Below are positions 17,270-26,361 of a stretch of 64,000 bases of DNA, piece by piece. The stretch's first letter is position 1, and every line of letters starts with the position of its first letter. The translations under genes were made by a program, and so were the position numbers. Source of the DNA: Caldilineaceae bacterium (lineage in GTDB: Bacteria > Chloroflexota > Anaerolineae > Caldilineales > Caldilineaceae); the NCBI GenBank assembly GCA_022821545.1, contig JAJEDJ010000001.1, positions 285,431-349,430 of the forward strand, in the 5' to 3' direction. The notes under the pieces were generated by a model that searched no databases, was not told the DNA's origin, and saw only the letters and a program-made list of their open reading frames with translations.

Positions 17270-18319
17270 ATGCCAACGATTTCCCACGACAGCCTGAGAG
17301 AGTACGGCGCGGCCATCTTTGCCGCAGCCGGCTTTCCTGCAGACCAGGGCCGGGACGTTACCGATCACCTGGTCGACTCCAATCTTGTTGGACATGATTC
17401 CCACGGAGTGATTCGCTTGCCCGGCTACATTACCGCCGTGCGAGCGGGAAATATGAAGCCGGTCGGCACTCTTGAATTCGTACGGGAGACAGCGGCATCG
17501 GTTGTCATTGACGCCCAGCAGATGCAGGGAATCGTTCTGGCGAAGAAGGCGATGGAAATGGCGGTCGAGCGCGCCAAGAAGCACACTTTCGGCGCAGTCG
17601 CCGTCCACCGGTCGACGCACATCGGCCGCCTGGGCGCGTTTCCGCCGATTGCAGCGGAACAGGACTGTATCGGGCTGCTGCTGCTCAACGGCGGCGGACC
17701 ATTCACCGCGCCCTTCGGCGGCACGGGCCGCCGGTTGCCCCCCAATCCTCTCGCCTTCAGCGCGCCGCGCGCGGGCGGCGCGCCGCTGATGCTGGATATG
17801 ACGACGAGCATGGTCGCCGGCGGCAAAGTGGATGTGCAGCGGGCGCGCGGGCTGCCCGTGCCTGACGACTGGCTCATTGACGAAGAGGGAAACGCCGTAT
17901 TGGACCCGAACGCCTTTATGGAAGGCAGAGCCTCAATGTTGCCTGTTGGGGGCTCGGTCGGCCACAAAGGTTACGGTATGGGCATGATGGTCGATGCCAT
18001 TGCCGGTGGACTGTCCTGGGCCGGTTGCAGCGCCGACCCGCCGACGCGCGGCGCATCCGGCTGGCTCGCTCTCGCGATAAAGATCGAGAGTTTCATTGAC
18101 CCGGACGAATATAAGCAGGAAGTGGAAAAGCTCGTTGAATGGGTATGGTCCTCCCCAAAGATGCCAGGGGTCAAGAGGATCTATTATCCTGGCGAAATCG
18201 AGGAGGAACGGCGTCAGCAGCGTCTCGAACACGGGATTCCAATCGAGGAGAGCACCTGGTCGCGCATTGTCGAGAGCGGTGAGGGGGTCGGCGTCCCGGC
18301 GCCGGAGGGCCTGCAATAG
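17270..18319 (+). CDS. malate/L-lactate dehydrogenase family (Ldh_2) oxidoreductase
   Basis: The start is set at ATG 17270, after GAGGAA; a longer frame from 16988 adds 94 residues unlike the family. The 349-residue product has the Ldh_2 fold signature: SNLVGHDSHGVIRLPGY at about 39-55 with the catalytic-type DSHG, then HIGRLGAF, FGGTGRRLPPNPLAF, and GHKGYGMGMMVD near 230. The family uses NAD(P) to interconvert 2-hydroxy and 2-oxo acids such as malate, ureidoglycolate, diketogulonate or sulfolactate. The substrate here is unassigned. It is the first gene of a ten-gene plus-strand run. Confidence 0.87.
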   Translation: MPTISHDSLREYGAAIFAAAGFPADQGRDVTDHLVDSNLVGHDSHGVIRLPGYITAVRAGNMKPVGTLEFVRETAASVVIDAQQMQGIVLAKKAMEMAVERAKKHTFGAVAVHRSTHIGRLGAFPPIAAEQDCIGLLLLNGGGPFTAPFGGTGRRLPPNPLAFSAPRAGGAPLMLDMTTSMVAGGKVDVQRARGLPVPDDWLIDEEGNAVLDPNAFMEGRASMLPVGGSVGHKGYGMGMMVDAIAGGLSWAGCSADPPTRGASGWLALAIKIESFIDPDEYKQEVEKLVEWVWSSPKMPGVKRIYYPGEIEEERRQQRLEHGIPIEESTWSRIVESGEGVGVPAPEGLQ

Positions 18320-18378
18320 CCTGTAAGCGCGCGCCGCCGGCGTGCCTGGAAAAGAACTGATTCCAAAGAGGGTGAGCC

Positions 18379-19086
18379 ATGACAACCTACAAGAAACTGT
18401 TTCGTGCGCCGTACTCAGTACCAAACGGCTTGCAGCTGACCGAAGACGGCCTGTGGATCGTCGATCAGATCACCGATCGGGTGATGCTGGTCGAGCGTAA
18501 CGGTGAGCTGGACTATTACGGCGTGCCCAAAATGATTCGCGATATCCCAAGCGACTCCTCCAACACGAGCGGCATGGCCTGGGGCGAGGACAGTCTCTGG
18601 CTGGCTGCGAACGGCTCCGCAGACAAGTGGCGGCCGCAACGGTCGCATGACGCCGGCAAGGCGGCAGGCGAGGTGCTGCGCGTCGATCCCGAAAGCGGCG
18701 AGACGATTTCGCGCCATCCCCTGCCTAACGGCGGCGGCACACATGGCATCGAATATGACAACCATGAACCGGGCCACCTCTGGCTTACGACCTTGAAGGA
18801 TCAGACTCTGACCAAGATGCGTATCAGCGACTGGTCTGTCCGGCATGTAATACCACTGCCATACACGCGCGCACATGGCGTCGTGCGCGAGGAGGACGGT
18901 GTCTGGGTTGTCCATACAGGACACCGGGTGATCGTGAAGCTGAGCCTGGACGACGGCTCCGAACTGGACCGGATCACCGTGCCCGAGTCGGAACCGGAGC
19001 CGCACGGCCTGAGCGCGGACCCCGACAGCCGCTTCCTCTATTGCGACGCTTCGTCAGGATCAGTTGTTGCCATTTCGGAGTCATAG
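18379..19086 (+). CDS. beta-propeller (NHL/SMP-30-like) protein
   Basis: The 235-residue protein is built from repeated blades with the pattern EDGLWIVDQITDRV, EDSLWLAANG, GHLWLTTLKD, EDGVWVVHTG. These LW/VW-centred strands are typical of streptogramin-lyase-like or SMP-30-like propellers. There is no signal peptide, so it should be cytoplasmic. A second protein of the same type is encoded at 63146-63826; both begin with an NGLQ...EDGLW..DQ segment. Lactonase activity is possible for SMP-30-like members, but metal ligands cannot be assigned by eye. It ends 4 bases before the sugar-isomerase-like gene, which indicates coupling. Confidence 0.7.
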   Translation: MTTYKKLFRAPYSVPNGLQLTEDGLWIVDQITDRVMLVERNGELDYYGVPKMIRDIPSDSSNTSGMAWGEDSLWLAANGSADKWRPQRSHDAGKAAGEVLRVDPESGETISRHPLPNGGGTHGIEYDNHEPGHLWLTTLKDQTLTKMRISDWSVRHVIPLPYTRAHGVVREEDGVWVVHTGHRVIVKLSLDDGSELDRITVPESEPEPHGLSADPDSRFLYCDASSGSVVAISES

Positions 19087-19090
19087 GGCG

Positions 19091-19909
19091 ATGCCGTTTT
19101 CCTGTCTGCCCGCATCTCTTTACCCTGCAATCAGCGCCGGCGAGCTCACACTGGCCGACTGGTTCCGCCTTGCCGCCTCTCTTGGCCTGGACGGCGCCGA
19201 CATCAGCGTAGCCCATCTTGATTCCCTGGAGGGAGTTTACCTGGACGGTTTGCGGAAGCAGGCAGAGGACGCGGGCGTGGTTATCGCCGGTATGGTGACC
19301 TACACCGATTTCACCCACCCTGATGCGGCAGAACGCCGCCGGCACCGGCAGGAGTTGCGCGCATACATTGATGCGGCCGCACGCTTGGGCGTAGATTTCC
19401 TGAGAGTGACCGCGGGCCAGAAGCACCCGGAAGTCGCGAGAGCGGAGGGCGTTGCCTGGGCCGTAGACGGGTTGAGCGCCTGGGTCGAGGAGGCGAATGC
19501 CGCAGGCGTTACGCTCGCCTATGAGAATCACGCCATCGGCTATGTTTGGACCTACTTCGACTTTTCGCAGACTGCGTCGGTGTTTCTCGAAATCTGTGAA
19601 GGCACCGCCGACAGCGGACTGCAGCTCCTTTTCGACACGGCCAACCTGCTGGCCGTCGATGACGACCCCTTGGACGTGTTGGATGCCGTGCTGCCGCGGG
19701 TGGCAGCCGTCCACGTCAGCGACATCAAGAGGGCCGGCGCCTTCGAGCCGGTTCTGATCGGCAGCGGAGTTACGCCTCTGGATACGATATTCGAGCGCTT
19801 GCGGTCAGCCGGTTTCGACGGCTGGATATCGATCGAAGAGGCCAGCAAGACCGGCGAGGAAGGCTTCCGCCTGGCGATTCCGAGAGCCAGAGATCTTTGG
19901 CAGAACTGA
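19091..19909 (+). CDS. TIM-barrel sugar isomerase/epimerase family protein
   Basis: I use ATG 19091, 4 bases after the upstream stop; an earlier in-frame start would overlap that gene. The 272 residues show the AP_endonuc_2 barrel pattern: LGLDGADI at about 36-43, DFLRVTAG near 115, LAYENHAIGY near 142 with the metal-binding-type glutamate, LLFDTANL near 184 with the aspartate, and VHVSDIK near 214 with the histidine. The family isomerises or epimerises ketoses and inositol derivatives, and some members act as lyases. The next gene is a D-2-hydroxyacid dehydrogenase 25 bases on. Confidence 0.82.
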   Translation: MPFSCLPASLYPAISAGELTLADWFRLAASLGLDGADISVAHLDSLEGVYLDGLRKQAEDAGVVIAGMVTYTDFTHPDAAERRRHRQELRAYIDAAARLGVDFLRVTAGQKHPEVARAEGVAWAVDGLSAWVEEANAAGVTLAYENHAIGYVWTYFDFSQTASVFLEICEGTADSGLQLLFDTANLLAVDDDPLDVLDAVLPRVAAVHVSDIKRAGAFEPVLIGSGVTPLDTIFERLRSAGFDGWISIEEASKTGEEGFRLAIPRARDLWQN

Positions 19910-19934
19910 CAACTTCAGCCTGAGCTTAACTTCC

Positions 19935-20996
19935 ATGACCCAGAATCGACCCAGAGTGCTATTGGCCTTAAACGAAGAAGTGCGTTACACCCACTTGGCC
20001 TCGCATGACCTTAGCCGCCTTGACACGTTCGCCGATTGGGACTGGTTCCCCTGTGAAGGCGGCGGCATTTACGATACCAATACCGATCCCCAGGCCGCAA
20101 TCGATCTGTCGAGGACGCTGCCAGGCCATGACGCGCTGGTCGTCTGCCTGGGCGCGCCGACGGTGACGGCGGACATGCTGGAGGCGGCGCCCACGCTCAA
20201 GATCATCGGCGAGATGGAGGGCGACCGCTTTGCCAGCCGCATCGATCTGGACGCGGCATGGGCGCGCGGCATCCGCACCGTTGATACGACCAACGCCTCC
20301 TCCTATCCGGTCTCCGAATGGGCGCTGGCGATGATTCTCGTCTGCCTCAAGAACGGCGGCGGACACTTTCGCCGCATGATCGCCGGCCAGACCGGGTCCG
20401 ATCGCACGCTGATGGATGGAATGCAGGGCGTTCTGTGGGGCCGAAGGGTCGGGTTGATTGGCTGCGGACATATGGGCCGGCGCCTGATGAAATTTCTGCG
20501 CGCCTTCGAGACGGAGATCTGGGTCCACGATCCGTATCTTCCCCAGGAGCTTCCGGAGGCGCTGGGCTTTCTGCAGACAAGCCTGGAAAACGTTCTATCC
20601 TGCGACGTGGTCGTCTGCCTGGTTCCCCACACGCCCGCAACCGAGGGAATGCTGGGGAAAGAGGAGCTGGCCCGCCTGCGGCCCGGCACCGTCTTCGTCA
20701 GCGTTTCTCGCGGCAAAGTGACCGACTCGGCCGCGCTCATCGACAGGCTGAAGCAGGGCGATATCGTCGCCGGTCTGGATGTCTTCGACCCGGAACCGGT
20801 GCCGCCTGACAGCGAAATCCTGCAGCTGCCCAACGTCTTTCTCAGTCCTCACATTGGCGCATACGGCGGTCCCACAGGCCATCAGGGCTTCTTCTCGCTG
20901 ATGGTGGATGAACTGGACCGCTTCTTTCACGGCCATCAGACGCAGTTCGACCTGACACCGCGTGCGCAGGCGAACCGCACCGGGGCGGAACCGTAA
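19935..20996 (+). CDS. D-isomer-specific 2-hydroxyacid dehydrogenase
   Basis: The 353-residue protein has the two-domain fold of the NAD-dependent D-2-hydroxyacid dehydrogenase family. The Rossmann loop is GLIGCGHMGRR at about 172-182. The substrate/catalytic arginine is in SVSRGKVTDSAAL near 257, the acidic partner in DVFDPEPVPPDSEI near 284, and the catalytic histidine in LSPHIGAYGG near 303. These enzymes reduce 2-oxo acids or oxidise D-2-hydroxy acids. It is one of three such enzymes in the window (also 53323 and 56011), all inside catabolic clusters. Confidence 0.88.
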   Translation: MTQNRPRVLLALNEEVRYTHLASHDLSRLDTFADWDWFPCEGGGIYDTNTDPQAAIDLSRTLPGHDALVVCLGAPTVTADMLEAAPTLKIIGEMEGDRFASRIDLDAAWARGIRTVDTTNASSYPVSEWALAMILVCLKNGGGHFRRMIAGQTGSDRTLMDGMQGVLWGRRVGLIGCGHMGRRLMKFLRAFETEIWVHDPYLPQELPEALGFLQTSLENVLSCDVVVCLVPHTPATEGMLGKEELARLRPGTVFVSVSRGKVTDSAALIDRLKQGDIVAGLDVFDPEPVPPDSEILQLPNVFLSPHIGAYGGPTGHQGFFSLMVDELDRFFHGHQTQFDLTPRAQANRTGAEP

Positions 20997-21125
20997 TGGA
21001 GCGGACGGTCGAGTAACGAGAGGGACGCACGAAACGTTGGGTCACGTCGGAAATTTAACGTGAACGCCGGCATCTTCCGCACGCAGCTGCAATAGGCTTA
21101 AAGACAGGAATACCGAGAAAGGCTT

Positions 21126-21932
21126 ATGAACCTGGAACTGTCGGGACAGATCGCCGTCGTCGTTGGCGGCGCAAACGGGATGGGCAGGATGATCGCCAAG
21201 ACATTTGCGGCCGAGGGCGCGGGCGTGGCGCTGCTCGATCGCGATCCTGTCGTGGATGAGGCGGCGCAGGAGGCCGCCTCTCTTGGCGTGGGGACGCTTT
21301 CTCAGCAGGTGGATGTCACCGACTATTCCGCGTTGCAGGCGGCCGCGGCGCGCGTCGAAAAGGAGCTGGGTCCGGTACGACACGTTGTCTACACTGTCGG
21401 TATCGATTCGGGCAAAGGCGGATTCCCCTTTTGGAACCTGGAGCCCTCGGACTGGCCCCGCGTCCACGAGGTGAATGTGCTGGGCGCGGTCAACACGGCC
21501 CACGCTTTTTACGCACCCATGATCGCCAGGCAGCAGGGCACCTTTCTCTTTTTCTCCTCCGTAGCCGGTCAAATAGGCTCGCAGACCGATCCCCCTTACA
21601 GCGTTTCCAAGGCGGCGGTGCTCAGCTTCATGCAGATTGCCGCCAAGGATTTTGCCGCCTACAATATCCGCGCCAATGCCATCTGCCCGGGCATGGTTGA
21701 CACACCCCTCCAAAGGCGCATCCACAAATTCTCGACCGCCGACCTGCCAGAGGACGAAAGGCCCACCTACGAGGAATGGTGTACCGAGAAGATCGGCCGG
21801 CTGGCGGTATTGGGCCGCCTGGTTTCCCAGGAAGAGATCGCCTCCACGGTCGTTTTTCTGGCCTCGGAACAGGCCCGCAATATCACCGGCCAGGCCATAA
21901 ACGTTGACAGTGGCTGGGTTATGCACTGGTAA
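21126..21932 (+). CDS. short-chain dehydrogenase/reductase
   Basis: A 268-residue SDR with cofactor loop GGANGMGRM at about 14-22 and catalytic YSVSKA near 157-162. The usual NAG is replaced by TVG in VYTVGIDS, a variant seen in divergent SDRs. NAD preference is suggested by an aspartate in ALLDRD. The tail NITGQAINVDSGWVMHW is typical. It lies 30 bases upstream of the E1alpha gene and probably oxidises a hydroxyl group in the same pathway. The substrate is unknown. Confidence 0.86.
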   Translation: MNLELSGQIAVVVGGANGMGRMIAKTFAAEGAGVALLDRDPVVDEAAQEAASLGVGTLSQQVDVTDYSALQAAAARVEKELGPVRHVVYTVGIDSGKGGFPFWNLEPSDWPRVHEVNVLGAVNTAHAFYAPMIARQQGTFLFFSSVAGQIGSQTDPPYSVSKAAVLSFMQIAAKDFAAYNIRANAICPGMVDTPLQRRIHKFSTADLPEDERPTYEEWCTEKIGRLAVLGRLVSQEEIASTVVFLASEQARNITGQAINVDSGWVMHW

Positions 21933-21961
21933 GAATCCTGTCTCATCCATGGGGTAACGCC

Positions 21962-22954
21962 ATGAGCGAAAAGAAAGAGAACATGCCGAATGAACCTGGA
22001 CTGGACGCTGAACACTGGCTTCAGGCCTATGAACAGATGGTGAAGATTCGCACCTTTGAGGAGACGGCCAACGAGCTCTACACCAGCGCGCGCATGCCGG
22101 GCATCACACATCTCTACATTGGCGAGGAAGCAATCGCCGTCGGAATCTGTGAGGCTCTGCGGCAAGACGACTACATCACCAGTACGCACCGCGGTCACGG
22201 CCACTGCCTGGCCAAGGGCGCGGCGCTGGACAAAATGTTCGCCGAACTTCTGGGCAAGGAGGCCGGTTACTGCCGCGGCAAAGGCGGCTCGATGCACATC
22301 GCCGATCAGGAGACAGGCAACCTGGGCGCCAATGGCATCGTCGGCGGCAGCGCTGGAATCGCCACCGGCGCAGGCATGTCCATAAAGCTGCGGGGAACCG
22401 ACCAGGTGGCCGTCTGCTTCTTCGGAGATGGGGCCCTTGGCCAGGGCCTCCTGTATGAATCGATGAATATGGCTCAACTCTGGAAGCTGCCCGTCATATA
22501 CGTCTGCGAAAACAACCAGTACGGTGAGTACACGCACAACTCCAAAGCCGCAGCCGGCTCCATGGTCGGTCGAGCAAGCGGATTCGGTGTGCATGCCCAG
22601 GCGATTGACGGCCAGGACATTCGAACTGTTCACGCCACCGCCCGTCTCCTGATTGATCGAGCGCGAAAGGGCGGCGGACCCGCCTTTCTCGTCTGCAACA
22701 CCTACAGGTTTCACGGGCATCACGTCGGCGATATCGACCGCCCATACCGTACCCGGGAAGAGGAAGCGGAGTGGGCAAAACGGGACCCGCTTAAGCTGCT
22801 CGAGGACTGGCTGGCAAAGAGCCAGCATGTGGAGGCGGACGTTTTTCAACGCATTCAGCAGGATGTGAAGACCGCAGTTGACGAAGCAGTGGACTTCGCC
22901 CTTGATGCATCATTCCCCAATGAAAGCGAGGTGGACCGGCATGTCTACGCTTGA
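21962..22954 (+). CDS. 2-oxoacid dehydrogenase E1 component, alpha subunit
   Basis: The 330 residues match the E1alpha of pyruvate, acetoin or branched-chain 2-oxoacid dehydrogenases. HRGHGHCLAKG near 76-86 lines the active site. The thiamine-diphosphate motif runs from GDGALGQG near 156 to CENNQYGEY near 181. FHGHHVGD near 250 corresponds to the phosphorylation-loop histidine region. It forms the alpha2beta2 decarboxylase with the next gene, which it overlaps by 14 bases. Residues do not settle whether pyruvate, acetoin or a longer 2-oxoacid is the substrate. Confidence 0.9.
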   Translation: MSEKKENMPNEPGLDAEHWLQAYEQMVKIRTFEETANELYTSARMPGITHLYIGEEAIAVGICEALRQDDYITSTHRGHGHCLAKGAALDKMFAELLGKEAGYCRGKGGSMHIADQETGNLGANGIVGGSAGIATGAGMSIKLRGTDQVAVCFFGDGALGQGLLYESMNMAQLWKLPVIYVCENNQYGEYTHNSKAAAGSMVGRASGFGVHAQAIDGQDIRTVHATARLLIDRARKGGGPAFLVCNTYRFHGHHVGDIDRPYRTREEEAEWAKRDPLKLLEDWLAKSQHVEADVFQRIQQDVKTAVDEAVDFALDASFPNESEVDRHVYA

Positions 22955-23969
22955 GAACGGAACTCGCCGCAGCCCGGCCATCCACGCGCCGGGAGAACGC
23001 GAAATAACCTTTGGGCAAGCCATTCGCGAAGCCATCGCCGAAGAGATGGCCCGCGACGAGAGCATCTTTCTTATCGGAGAAGACGTGGCAGCGGCCGGCT
23101 CCGTATTCAAGGTGCTCGTCGGCCTGTTGGACGATTTCGGACCCGACCGGGTTATCGATTCACCAATATCGGAAGCGGGTATCGCGGGCATCGGCGTGGG
23201 CGCGGCCATCACAGGAATGAGGCCCATCGTCGACATCATGTTCGGCGACTTCACGACCCTGGTGATGGACCAGCTGATCAATCAGGCCGCCAAGACCCAT
23301 TACATGTCCGGCGGCAAGCTCAAAGTGCCGATGGTCCTGCGAACCACCTTGGGCGCCAGCCGCCGCTCCGCCGCCCAGCACAGCCAGTCCCTGCACGCGC
23401 TCTTCAGCCACATTCCCGGCCTGAAAGTTGCCATGCCCGCCACCCCTTACGACGCCAAGGGTCTGATGAAGAGCGCCATCCGCGACGACAATCCCGTTGT
23501 CGTTTTCGAAGACAAGATGCTTTACCAGGAGAAGGGCCCTGTGCCTGAGGCGGAATACACTCTCCCGCTCGGCCAGGCAGATGTAAAGCGTACGGGCGAA
23601 GACATCACCATCGTTGCAACCAGCTCAATGGTCTACGTCGCCCTGGAGGCGGCGGACAAGCTGGATTCCATCGGAATCAGCGCGGAGTTGATAGATCCCC
23701 GCACAACCAACCCCCTTGACACCGAGACGTTGGTCCAGTCCGCGCAGAAGACAAGCCGCGCGCTGGTGTTGGATGAGGGCTACCGTCAATATGGCGTCAC
23801 GGGAGAGATCGCCTCCGTTATCGCGGATGGCGCATTCTACTATCTCGACGCCCCGGTTAAGCGCATAGGCGCAATGAACGTGCCGGTTCCGTTCTCGCCC
23901 GCGATGGAAGACCTGACTATCCCAAGCTCCGACTACGTTGTCGAAACGGCCAAAGCCCTGTGCGGATGA
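22941..23969 (+). CDS. 2-oxoacid dehydrogenase E1 component, beta subunit
   Basis: The start is set at ATG 22941, preceded by GAGGTGG and overlapping the E1alpha stop; an earlier in-frame start at 22878 adds 21 residues without family likeness. The 342-residue product begins with the conserved ITFGQAIREAI and IGEDV segments. It continues with DSPISEAGIAGIGVGAAITG, VPMVLRTTLGASRR and the C-terminal transketolase-like SAELIDPRTTNPLD. These bind thiamine diphosphate and form the dimer with E1alpha. Confidence 0.9.
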   Translation: MSTLENGTRRSPAIHAPGEREITFGQAIREAIAEEMARDESIFLIGEDVAAAGSVFKVLVGLLDDFGPDRVIDSPISEAGIAGIGVGAAITGMRPIVDIMFGDFTTLVMDQLINQAAKTHYMSGGKLKVPMVLRTTLGASRRSAAQHSQSLHALFSHIPGLKVAMPATPYDAKGLMKSAIRDDNPVVVFEDKMLYQEKGPVPEAEYTLPLGQADVKRTGEDITIVATSSMVYVALEAADKLDSIGISAELIDPRTTNPLDTETLVQSAQKTSRALVLDEGYRQYGVTGEIASVIADGAFYYLDAPVKRIGAMNVPVPFSPAMEDLTIPSSDYVVETAKALCG

Positions 23970-24024
23970 AACAGTCCACCATCCCGGTCCACCGTTCTGA
24001 GGACGCCCAAACAAGGGGGATTGC

Positions 24025-25344
24025 ATGCCCAAAGAAGTGATTATGCCGGCACTGGGGATGGCCCAGGACGAGGGCGTCCTGCTGCGCTGGTTCAAGAAGG
24101 AAGGCGAGATGGTCACCGCTGGCGAGCCGCTGATGGAGGTGGCCACCGATAAGGTGGACGTGCAGGTGGAGGCGCCCGCCTCGGGCCTCTTGACCGCGGT
24201 GACCGCACAGGAGGGGGATGAGATTCCCGTGGGCCAGGTAATCGGGCTGATCGCAGCCGAAGGGGAGGAACTTCCCGCGGCCCCCGCGGCGGTTGAACGC
24301 AAGGAGACTCAGGCCCCGGAAAAGGACGGAGGGGCCACTGCCACTCTTCCTTCCAGCCCCGTCGCCGCCCGTATTGCCGCGGAACACGGCGTCGATCTGG
24401 CAGAGGTCCAGGCGGCTGGCGATCGCATCTCCAAGGAAGACGTGGAGGCCCACATCCGTTCCAATCGTTCAGGCGGTCGAGTCCTGGCCTCGCCCAAGGC
24501 CCGGCGGCTGGCGCGGGAACGCGGCGTAGACCTGGCAGCAGTCGTCGGTAGCGGACCCGAGGGAGCCGTGCTTGCCGCCGACGTTCCCCTGGCGGCGCAG
24601 CCGGAACCGGAAGCGCCGGAAACGGCAGTGCCGGCAACGGCGGTGCATACGCCTGTTGCAGTCGAACCCGAAGCGCAGCCCGTTTCCCGTATGTGGCAGA
24701 TTATGGCCGAACGCCTGACGGGCAGTTGGACCAGCGTGCCCCATTTCTACCTGGTGCGCGAGGTAAGCGCCGAGCAGCTGATCCACTGGCGCACGGTTCT
24801 CGCCTCCGGCGCCGCTGACGGGGCCAAGATCACATACACGGACCTGCTCACCAAGCTGGCCGCGCTCTCACTGGCCCGCTTTCCCCGCCTCAACTCCTTC
24901 TGGGATGACGGCAAAATCGTCACCAATCCTGAGATCAACGTCGGCCTGGCCATCGCCGTCGAAGAGGGGCTGCTCGTACCCGTGGTCCACAATGCAGACC
25001 GCCTGCATGTCGACCAGATCGCTGCCCACAGGGCCGATCTGGTCGAGCGCGCAGGCAGCGGCGGCCTGACGCCCAATGACTTCACCGGCGGTACATTTAC
25101 CATCAGCAATTTGGGCATGTTCGGAGTGGACGCCTTCAACGCAATCGTCAACCCGCCCCAGGCCGCGATCCTGGCGGTGGGCCGCATCGCCGACCGGGTC
25201 GTGGCCGTTGAAGGGCAGCCCGCGGTGCGCCCGATGATGACCCTGACCCTATCCTGCGACCACCGCGCGGTCGACGGCGTCCGTGCCGCACAGTTTCTGG
25301 ATGCCCTGGTCGGAATGATCGAAGAGCCCCTCCGAGCGCTTTAG
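24025..25344 (+). CDS. 2-oxoacid dehydrogenase E2 (lipoyl acyltransferase) with two subunit-binding domains
   Basis: In this 439-residue E2, residues 1-78 are a lipoyl domain with lipoylated lysine K43 in ATDKVDV. Two peripheral subunit-binding domains follow: SSPVAARIAAEHGVDL near 110 and ASPKARRLARERGVDL near 152. The catalytic acyltransferase domain covers about 215-439, with the DHRAVDG active-site histidine at H413. Most E2 proteins have one subunit-binding domain. No E3 gene lies in the window, so dihydrolipoamide dehydrogenase must come from another locus. The gene follows E1beta by 55 bases. Confidence 0.9.
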   Translation: MPKEVIMPALGMAQDEGVLLRWFKKEGEMVTAGEPLMEVATDKVDVQVEAPASGLLTAVTAQEGDEIPVGQVIGLIAAEGEELPAAPAAVERKETQAPEKDGGATATLPSSPVAARIAAEHGVDLAEVQAAGDRISKEDVEAHIRSNRSGGRVLASPKARRLARERGVDLAAVVGSGPEGAVLAADVPLAAQPEPEAPETAVPATAVHTPVAVEPEAQPVSRMWQIMAERLTGSWTSVPHFYLVREVSAEQLIHWRTVLASGAADGAKITYTDLLTKLAALSLARFPRLNSFWDDGKIVTNPEINVGLAIAVEEGLLVPVVHNADRLHVDQIAAHRADLVERAGSGGLTPNDFTGGTFTISNLGMFGVDAFNAIVNPPQAAILAVGRIADRVVAVEGQPAVRPMMTLTLSCDHRAVDGVRAAQFLDALVGMIEEPLRAL

Positions 25345-25393
25345 AACTGTTTCGCTGAAGACAGTATTTTTCAATTCAGAGCGAGGAACCTGA

Positions 25394-26275
25394 ATGCCGC
25401 GCATAAACAGAGCGATCGAGCTGCTGGAGGCCGGACAACCTATCTATTACACTGGTGTCCGCGGAGGACTGACCTACGAGAACGGCATGGCGCACAGAGA
25501 CACGTGGGCCGACTATCTGATGGTGGAGTTCGAACACGGAGCACTCAACCCCGTCGGGCTGGGTGAATTCATGCGGGGGCTGGCCAGTGCAGGCACGACG
25601 CGCAGCGGGCACAGGACCCCAACGGTCATCTGCACGTTGCCCACAGACGGCACAGACGAGAACGTGATGCGAGCCAACGCCTGGATGGTCAAACAGGTCC
25701 TGGCGCGCGGCGTTCACGGGATACTGCTTTGTCATGCGGAAACGCCCGGCGCTGTTCGCGTGTTCGTCGAGTCCTCGCGCTATCCCGTCCACGCCATTGG
25801 CGTCTCCGACGGCCCTGACGGGCTATCCCAGGGGCGACGGGGCGCAGGAGGACAGTCCACTGCCGCTGAGATCTGGGGTGTGACGCCCCAGGAATACGTC
25901 CGCAGGGCGGACGTCTGGCCCTTGAATCCGGAAGGCGAGATTATGCTCGGTCTCAAGATCGAGAACCGCCGCGCCCTGGCGAACGCCGAAGCCAGCGCCG
26001 CCGTGCCCGGTATTTCCTTCGCAGAGTGGGGTCCCGGCGATATGGGGATGAGCTTGGGGCACCCGGACGCCCACGACCCTCCCTATCCCCAGGAAATGAG
26101 CGCGGCCCGTGCCCGCGTCAAGGGGGCGTGCGATGCGGCCGGCGTCTTCTTTCTCAATGGCGTGCGTCCTCACGACGTCGCAGAACGCATCGATGAAGGC
26201 GTGATGATCGGATCGGCAACGGAGGAGGCGGCCAGCATCGGGCGGGAGTATTCCGGGCGCAAGATGCCGTGGTAG
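25394..26275 (+). CDS. HpcH/HpaI aldolase / citrate lyase-type family protein
   Basis: The 293-residue TIM-barrel protein contains LMVEFEHGALNP near 46, with the acidic residue of this class-II aldolase family. It also has GVHGILLCHAETPGAVR near 108-124 with the metal-coordinating-type glutamate, and AEWGPGDMGMSLG near 212 with the aspartate. HpcH/HpaI enzymes cleave 2-keto-3-deoxy acids to pyruvate and an aldehyde. In this setting it could supply pyruvate to the E1/E2 complex just upstream. The N-terminus is slightly divergent from classical HpcH, so a related lyase role is possible. Confidence 0.78.
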   Translation: MPRINRAIELLEAGQPIYYTGVRGGLTYENGMAHRDTWADYLMVEFEHGALNPVGLGEFMRGLASAGTTRSGHRTPTVICTLPTDGTDENVMRANAWMVKQVLARGVHGILLCHAETPGAVRVFVESSRYPVHAIGVSDGPDGLSQGRRGAGGQSTAAEIWGVTPQEYVRRADVWPLNPEGEIMLGLKIENRRALANAEASAAVPGISFAEWGPGDMGMSLGHPDAHDPPYPQEMSAARARVKGACDAAGVFFLNGVRPHDVAERIDEGVMIGSATEEAASIGREYSGRKMPW

Positions 26276-26361
26276 AATTTATTGAAGACTCCCGGCCCTG
26301 ACTTCTGCGCAGATTTTCGCCATCGCCGGCCCGGAACTGAAGACAAGGATTTGGCACCACA

